Source: JADCCX01 sp031431475 (GTDB taxonomy: Bacteria; Pseudomonadota; Alphaproteobacteria; Rhizobiales; Beijerinckiaceae). From it: 64,000 bases of DNA. Positions 59,243-64,000 of this stretch are shown piece after piece. The stretch is taken from assembly GCA_031431475.1 (NCBI GenBank), contig JANPDL010000006.1, positions 1 to 64,000 on the forward strand, read 5' to 3'. Each line of letters begins with the position of its first letter. Positions within the stretch are counted from its first letter, which is position 1. The translations under genes and the position numbers were made by a program. Below the pieces are notes generated by a model. The model was given only the letters and a program-made list of their open reading frames with translations, had not been told where the DNA came from and made no database searches.

Positions 59243-61624
59243 TTACACCTTGCCGAGCGCCTCCAGAATGCGCATCGGGGTGAACGGCATTGCTGCAACC
59301 CTTGCCTTGAACGGTGACAATGCATCGTTGATCGCATTCATGATCACGGCTGGTGCACCCGCTGTTCCGGCCTCGCCTGCGCCCTTGGCTCCCAGAAGGG
59401 ATTCCTTTGTCGGCGTTTCCACATGGCCCACGATGATGTCCGGCATCTCGGCCGCCATCGGCACCATATAATCCGCCAGCGATGTCGTCGTCAGCTGACC
59501 CTGATCGTCGTAGATGCAATGTTCATAGAGTGCACCACCGATGCCCTGCACCACGCCGCCGCGCACCTGTTCGTCCACCAGCATCGGGTTGATGATGCGC
59601 CCGCAATCCTCCACGCACCAGTGCTTCAGCAGCGTCACCATGCCGGTATCGGTATCCACCTCCAGCCAGCTGGCCTGAATGCCATTGGTGAAGGCAAAAG
59701 GGTATTCCTTGGTGATGTAATGCTTCGTGACCATCAACTCTCGCGACAGGTCTTTTGGCAAAGTATCACCGCGGAAATAGACGATCCGGCCAAGCTCTGC
59801 GAGCGGCATGCGGGATTGCCCGGTCGCCTTGTCGGTGATCTCGCCCATCGCGATATCGAGAGATTGCGGGTCTGCCTGCAGCATCGCGCCCGCGACGCCC
59901 AGTATGTTGCGCTTGAGTTCAATTGCCGCCTGCAGCGCCGCCTCGCCGCCAATGCCAGCTCCGCGCGAGGCCCAGGTGCCGCCGCCATAGGGCGTGACCT
60001 GCGTATCACCCGTGATGATCTTGACGCGGTCCATGCTGACACCCACGCCCTCCGCCACGATCTGCGCGAGGATAGCCTCTGTGCCCTGCCCTTGCTCGGT
60101 GACGCCGGACATGGCGACAATCGAGCCATCCGGGTCCATCCTAACCGTACAACCGTCCTGCGCCGAGATGCGCGCACCGCCGATGCCGTACATGAACGGG
60201 GAGGGGTTGGTGAGCTCGATAAAGCTCGCAATGCCGATGCCGCGATGGATACCCTGTTTGCGCAGTTCGGCCTGCTCGGCGCGCAGCGCGGGATAATCCA
60301 TCAGATCAAGCAACTTCTCGAGGCAGGCTTCATGCGAAAGGCCTTCGAACTTCATGCCGGAGGGGGACACGCGGGGATAAGTGCCGTCCTTCATGAAGTT
60401 CCGACGGCGGATTTCGACCGGATCAAGCCCAGCCGCCTCAGCCGCCAGATCCATCAGTCCTTCCGTGACAGCCGTGGCAATCGGGTGGCCTACAGCACGA
60501 TACTGGCAGGTCGGTGTCTTGTTTTGCAGAACCACCGTGGTCTTAGCCCTGTAATTCGCGAAGTCATAGGGTCCGCCGCACAGGTTCACCACCTGATTGC
60601 CTTCGATGGCGCTGGTCCTTGGATAGACTGAATATGGCCCGATCCCCGTGCGGTCGTCGATATCCATCGCGGTGATGCGCCCGTCCTTGTCGACGCCCAT
60701 GCGCCCGGTAATTCTATGATCACGCGCGTGAATATCCGTTGTCATGCTCTCGAATCGGTCCGCGATGAATTTCACCGGTCGTCCCAGCAGTTTCGCAATG
60801 GCACAGGCTGCGACTTCGTCGGGATAGACATGCACCTTGATCCCGAAGCTGCCGCCGACATCGCCGCAGATCACGCGGACATCACCTTCGTTCAGACGCA
60901 GATGTTTGGCGAGCACGCCCTGCATCATGTGCGGGGCCTGTGTGGAATGATAGACCGTGAGCTGGCCATCCGCCCGGTTGAAATCGGCCAGGATCGAACG
61001 TGGCTCCAGACACACACCTGTGTGACGCCCGGTATGGAAGGTTGCCTCCACAACTTTGTACGAAGCTGTGAAGGCAGCCTCCACATCGCCTTGAACATGC
61101 TCGCGCTGAAAGGTCAGGTTGTCGCCAAGCTCCGGGTGGATGATTGGCGTTTTCGCATCCATTGCCGTCTCCATATCGAGCACGGCTGGCAGTGGCTCAT
61201 AGTCCACATGCACGTGCGCCAGCGCATCCTCCGCTATGGCCCGCGAGGTTGCCACAACAGCGACAACGGCCTCTCCTTGCCAGCAGGCTTTCTCAACAGC
61301 GATTGCGTGTTGCGGTGCGGATTTCATGCCTTTGAGATGGGCCAGCACCGCGACCCATGGATCGCAGATTTCTGCCAGATCCTTGCCTGTCAGCACACGG
61401 ATGACACCGGGCATGGCTTTTGCGGCTGCGCCATCAATCGAAACAATCCGTGCATGGGCATGTGGCGAGCGCACGAAGGCTACATTCAGCATGCGGGGCA
61501 GGGTGATGTCATCGACATAACGGCCCCGGCCCTCCACCAGTTTGCGAATATTGGGACGCGGCACGGAGCGGCCGATATAGCTGTTGGGACGGTCCAGATC
61601 GGAAGGGCGCACGAACTCGTTCAT
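59243..61624 (-). CDS. CoxL-type molybdenum hydroxylase large subunit
   Basis: A 793-residue molybdopterin subunit of the xanthine dehydrogenase/CO dehydrogenase family, cytoplasmic (no signal). Features: GRGRYVDDITLPRMLNVAFV, VCGDVGGSFGIKVHVYPDEV, WASRGAGIGGEAALQAA, and catalytic E751 in KGAGEAGTAGAPAV. The active-site loop reads CQYRAVGHPIATAV, neither the CODH form I AYRCSFR nor the common AYRGAGRPE, so it is not CO dehydrogenase. It likely hydroxylates a heteroaromatic acid. ATGA overlap with the 2Fe-2S gene. Confidence 0.9.
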   Translation of the reverse strand: MNEFVRPSDLDRPNSYIGRSVPRPNIRKLVEGRGRYVDDITLPRMLNVAFVRSPHAHARIVSIDGAAAKAMPGVIRVLTGKDLAEICDPWVAVLAHLKGMKSAPQHAIAVEKACWQGEAVVAVVATSRAIAEDALAHVHVDYEPLPAVLDMETAMDAKTPIIHPELGDNLTFQREHVQGDVEAAFTASYKVVEATFHTGRHTGVCLEPRSILADFNRADGQLTVYHSTQAPHMMQGVLAKHLRLNEGDVRVICGDVGGSFGIKVHVYPDEVAACAIAKLLGRPVKFIADRFESMTTDIHARDHRITGRMGVDKDGRITAMDIDDRTGIGPYSVYPRTSAIEGNQVVNLCGGPYDFANYRAKTTVVLQNKTPTCQYRAVGHPIATAVTEGLMDLAAEAAGLDPVEIRRRNFMKDGTYPRVSPSGMKFEGLSHEACLEKLLDLMDYPALRAEQAELRKQGIHRGIGIASFIELTNPSPFMYGIGGARISAQDGCTVRMDPDGSIVAMSGVTEQGQGTEAILAQIVAEGVGVSMDRVKIITGDTQVTPYGGGTWASRGAGIGGEAALQAAIELKRNILGVAGAMLQADPQSLDIAMGEITDKATGQSRMPLAELGRIVYFRGDTLPKDLSRELMVTKHYITKEYPFAFTNGIQASWLEVDTDTGMVTLLKHWCVEDCGRIINPMLVDEQVRGGVVQGIGGALYEHCIYDDQGQLTTTSLADYMVPMAAEMPDIIVGHVETPTKESLLGAKGAGEAGTAGAPAVIMNAINDALSPFKARVAAMPFTPMRILEALGKV

Positions 61625-62121
61625 GACAATGAACCCCTGCGTCCGGTAAGCGTGGTTTCTACAGCATCGACAATCGCCTGATATCCAGTGCAGCGGCAGT
61701 AATTGCCCGAGATATGCTCCCGAATGGCAACGCGGCTCGCATCGGGCTGGTGCATGCACAGATCGGCGGCGGCGATCAGCATGCCGGGCGTGCAGAACCC
61801 GCATTGCGCCGCGTTATGCGCCACGAACGCCTCCTGCAGATCACGGATTTCGCCTGTATCAGACAACCCTTCGACGGTCTCGACGACAGCGCCATCAAGC
61901 TGCGCCGCCAGCACAAGGCACCCGCGCATGATCTGCCCGTTCACCCGCACCGTGCAGGCCCCGCACACCCCGTGCTCGCACCCCGCGTGCGATCCCGTGA
62001 GGCCAAGCTCGGTCCTGAGAAAATCGATCAGATGCATGCGTGGCTCGACGCGGCGCGAAACAGGCTCGCTATTCACGGTCAGCGCAACATCGACATAGCG
62101 ACGGGTCAGTGCAGCACTCAT
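61621..62121 (-). CDS. CoxS-type (2Fe-2S) subunit
   Basis: A 166-residue iron-sulfur subunit. First cluster ligands in GCEHGVCGACTVRVNG with a fourth Cys at MRGC; second cluster in CGFCTPGM and YCRCTGYQ. Start at MSAALTRRYVDVALTVN; the upstream in-frame reading overlaps the FAD subunit. Coupled by ATGA overlaps to both neighbours, making a one-mRNA three-subunit enzyme. Confidence 0.94.
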   Translation of the reverse strand: MSAALTRRYVDVALTVNSEPVSRRVEPRMHLIDFLRTELGLTGSHAGCEHGVCGACTVRVNGQIMRGCLVLAAQLDGAVVETVEGLSDTGEIRDLQEAFVAHNAAQCGFCTPGMLIAAADLCMHQPDASRVAIREHISGNYCRCTGYQAIVDAVETTLTGRRGSLS

Positions 62122-62990
62122 GCGGCGGCTCTTCCAGATAGGATCAATGGGGTGAGCGCGCGGGAAACAAGCGTGCGGCACAGCTGCATTTTCATGGCAG
62201 ACGAGCCATGCATATCAGGCGGCGGGTCCAGATCGCTGGCAAGTGCGGCCTGCGCAGCGACGATGGTGATGCCGGAGATGGGTTTGCTGCTGATGGCACG
62301 CTCGGCATGAACCGCGCGGACGGGCCCGTCGCCTACTCCAAAGAAGACGAGGTGAGGCATCTCGACCGCCTCATCACCCTCAATGCAGGATAGGGCCAGC
62401 CCGGCCATGGCATAATCACCGCTTCGACGGGCGATTTCGAGAATCGCTGTCCTCTGGTTTGGCTTGGCTTTCGGCACCTCGATGGTTGCGATCAATTCGT
62501 GCTCATCTAGCGCTGTGCTAAGCAGTCCCGTGAAGAAATCCGCCGCTGCAATCCGTCGCTCGCCAGCCTCTGAAATTGTGACAATTGTGGCGTTTAGCGC
62601 CACCATACAGGCTGGAAGTTCCGCCGCAGGGTCCGCATAGGCAAGACTGCCACCAATCGTTCCCCGGTTGCGAATGGCCGCGTGGGCGATCAGCGGCACG
62701 GCTTGCGTCAGTAACGGCGTATATGCTTTCACAAGTGCGTTCGTGCCAAGTTGTGCATGCGTTGTAAGCGCACCGATGAGGATCGCAGTGTTTGTCTCAG
62801 TGATGCCCTGAAGCGCCTGAACCCCTGTGATATCGATCAGTACAGAGGGTTCCGACAAACGGAACGCCAGCGTGGCAAGCAGCGTCTGGCCGCCGGCCAG
62901 TAATCTGGCATCATCACCAGCATCCTTCCAGAGACTGAGCAACTCGGGTAAATCCTTGGCCTTCGCAAATGCGAAGGGTGGCATTTTCAT
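62118..62990 (-). CDS. CoxM-type FAD-binding subunit
   Basis: A 290-residue FAD-containing subunit passing electrons from the 2Fe-2S clusters to a carrier. FAD motifs LLAGGQTLLATLAFRLSEP and GTIGGSLAYADPAAELPA, with a C-terminal CODH_FAD domain. Presence of this subunit separates this enzyme from the IorAB type at 47.6-50.3 kb, which lacks one. Start MKMPPFAFAKAKDLPEL, 12 bp after the cyclase gene. Confidence 0.93.
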   Translation of the reverse strand: MKMPPFAFAKAKDLPELLSLWKDAGDDARLLAGGQTLLATLAFRLSEPSVLIDITGVQALQGITETNTAILIGALTTHAQLGTNALVKAYTPLLTQAVPLIAHAAIRNRGTIGGSLAYADPAAELPACMVALNATIVTISEAGERRIAAADFFTGLLSTALDEHELIATIEVPKAKPNQRTAILEIARRSGDYAMAGLALSCIEGDEAVEMPHLVFFGVGDGPVRAVHAERAISSKPISGITIVAAQAALASDLDPPPDMHGSSAMKMQLCRTLVSRALTPLILSGRAAA

Positions 62991-63002
62991 GGTCTTCTCT
63001 CC

Positions 63003-63779
63003 CTAGTCATCAATGATCGCCACCGCCCGTGTCCAGCCTGCCGAAGCCGCGCGGATCTTGAACGGAAAGCAACTCACGGTGAAGCCCGTTGCGGGCAATT
63101 GATCCAGATTGGCCAGTTTCTCGATATGGCAATAGCCCCGCTCGCGCCCCGCACGGTGTCCTTCCCAGATAATTGAGGGGTCACGCGTTTCGGCCCAGCG
63201 TTTGGCTGTGTGCACGAAGGGTGCGTCCCAGGACCAGGCGTCGGTGCCAGTGATCTTCACCCCGCGTTCAGTCAGCCACAGCGTCGCCTCACGGCCCATG
63301 CCACAACCGGCGGAAACATAATCCGGCTGCCCGTATCGGCTGCCAGCGCGTGTGTTGACCACCACGATATCGAAGGGCTGGAGAATGTACTCGATGCGCT
63401 TGAGTTCCGCCTCCACCTCGGCGGCGCTTGCCACGTGTCCGTCGGGCAGATGCCGGAAATCGAGCTTAACACCAGGCCGGAGGCACCAGTCCAGCGGGAT
63501 TTCGTCTATAGTTTTCGCAGGCCGCCCGCCATCCTGTGTCGAGGCAAAGTGATACGGCGCATCCAGATGCGTGCCATTATGCGTTGTCAGACGGACAGTC
63601 TCGATGGCCCAGCCCTCGCCATCCGGCAGTTGCTCTGGCGTCAGGCCGGGAAAGAACCGGCAGACATCAACGGCACTTTGCTGGTGATTCACATACTCGA
63701 TGGTCGGGCCATATCCCGGCGGATCGGCAAGGCCGCCGTTCTCCAGCGGAACGGAAAGATCAATGAACCGGCGCGTCAT
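63003..63779 (-). CDS. Cyclase-family hydrolase (kynurenine formamidase-like)
   Basis: A 258-residue member of the cyclase/KynB family of metal-dependent amidases and hydrolases. The metal motif H67-N-G-T-H71-L-D73-A-P-Y-H77 is intact, and FIDLSVPLENG opens the fold. Start at MTRRFIDLSVPL; a longer reading to 63833 adds 18 residues. As first visible gene of the Mo-hydroxylase/TRAP series it could hydrolyse the amide formed after ring hydroxylation or cleavage. Confidence 0.88.
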   Translation of the reverse strand: MTRRFIDLSVPLENGGLADPPGYGPTIEYVNHQQSAVDVCRFFPGLTPEQLPDGEGWAIETVRLTTHNGTHLDAPYHFASTQDGGRPAKTIDEIPLDWCLRPGVKLDFRHLPDGHVASAAEVEAELKRIEYILQPFDIVVVNTRAGSRYGQPDYVSAGCGMGREATLWLTERGVKITGTDAWSWDAPFVHTAKRWAETRDPSIIWEGHRAGRERGYCHIEKLANLDQLPATGFTVSCFPFKIRAASAGWTRAVAIIDD

Positions 63780-63890
63780 TGCTGTCAGCCTCTCCCTGAA
63801 CAGGCCCGCTCTTCCGGCACCAGGTTCGTCCAAAATTCTTCATGCTCTCGCTGAGGTAAAAACGCCACCCACAAACCGGGGAGCATTCAG

Positions 63891-63912
63891 CCCCGAGAGA
63901 CCTTTCTCGGGG
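63891..63912. repeat. GC-rich inverted repeat upstream of the cyclase gene
   Basis: CCCCGAGA (63891-63898) pairs with TCTCGGGG (63905-63912) around a 6-base loop. No T-run follows on either strand, so it is not a standard terminator. The 221 bases from 63780 to the right edge contain no gene I can support. Confidence 0.5.
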
Positions 63913-63919
63913 GCAAGGC

Positions 63920-63952
63920 CAATTTTTGCGCAGGGGGCGCATTCAATTTTTG
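63920..63952. promoter_or_regulatory. Direct repeat CAATTTTTG upstream of the cyclase operon
   Basis: CAATTTTTG occurs at 63920-63928 and 63944-63952, start to start 24 bp apart, each followed by a GCG or AGC triplet. Direct repeats about two helical turns apart upstream of a catabolic operon may be a regulator-binding pair. The first copy continues as TTTTTGCGCA, similar to TTTTGCGCA before dctP at 59214. Confidence 0.35.
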
Positions 63953-64000
63953 AGCGTCCTTCTCCTGATGAAACCATTCCGGATTTTGCATCTGGACCGT

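Noticed and set aside
59243..61624. Annotation of the large Mo subunit as carbon monoxide dehydrogenase
   Set aside because: The form I signature AYRCSFR is absent; the loop reads CQYRAVGHPIA.
63760..63942. A 60-codon minus-strand frame upstream of the cyclase gene
   Set aside because: It overlaps the cyclase start, has no recognisable domain and no convincing ribosome-binding site.
1..64000. tRNA, rRNA, CRISPR arrays, insertion sequences, prophage integrases
   Set aside because: Read for cloverleaf-like ends, regular short repeats, transposase motifs and terminal inverted repeats; none was found.

Overview
This 64 kb window looks like chromosome of a high-GC alphaproteobacterium, most likely of the order Hyphomicrobiales (Rhizobiales). 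The grounds are the fabA-fabB-fabI block, yebC near ruvC-ruvA, a Tad/Cpa pilus locus with TTAACCA (CtrA-like) boxes, a double-length dCTP deaminase and many TRAP, Bug and ABC solute-binding proteins. I saw no rRNA, tRNA, CRISPR array, transposase or integrase.

Layout. 1-4.3 kb: housekeeping genes (partial folD, an EamA transporter, ruvA, ruvC, a TauE-type permease, yebC). 4.3-9.3 kb: an Lrp regulator divergent from a cysteine hydrolase, a GntR regulator, a large MscS channel and a CAP-domain lipoprotein. 9.3-10.9 kb: a motA-motB pair. 11.0-12.05 kb: a small lower-GC islet with a MerR-like gene, hicA, hicB and a nested inverted-repeat region upstream. 12.1-17.1 kb: a complete sugar-type ABC importer (two permeases, binding protein, ATPase), divergent from a second TauE permease across a perfect palindrome. 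17.1-20.6 kb: argE-like, apaG, a CDP-alcohol phosphatidyltransferase and dcd. 20.6-30 kb: the Tad pilus locus, with two tandem Flp pilins (the second only 53 aa), cpaA, cpaB-F and tadB-C.

30-35.5 kb: an ABC1/UbiB-like kinase, an SDR, then fabI, fabB, a GYF/DUF805 membrane protein and fabA (unsaturated fatty acid synthesis). 35.6-45.6 kb: carbohydrate catabolism. It has an ABC importer without an ATPase, a DapA-family aldolase, a GntR regulator, and a translationally coupled TRAP-aldo/keto reductase-lactonase-mutarotase operon that resembles a non-phosphorylative L-fucose-type pathway.

45.6-64 kb: a metabolic region for aromatic or heteroaromatic and sulfur chemistry. The most unusual locus is one operon in which an exported IorAB-type molybdenum hydroxylase is followed directly by soxX, soxY, soxZ and soxA, without soxB or soxCD. 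Its SoxY ends in AACLEE instead of the usual GGCGG swinging arm. Divergent from it is a six-gene operon (intradiol dioxygenase, SDR, BKACE enzyme, quinone-reductase-like MDR, two orphan solute-binding proteins). The window closes with a cyclase/amidase, a three-subunit CoxMSL-type molybdenum hydroxylase with a non-CODH active-site loop, and a TRAP transporter, all on the minus strand and probably acting on one imported heteroaromatic acid.
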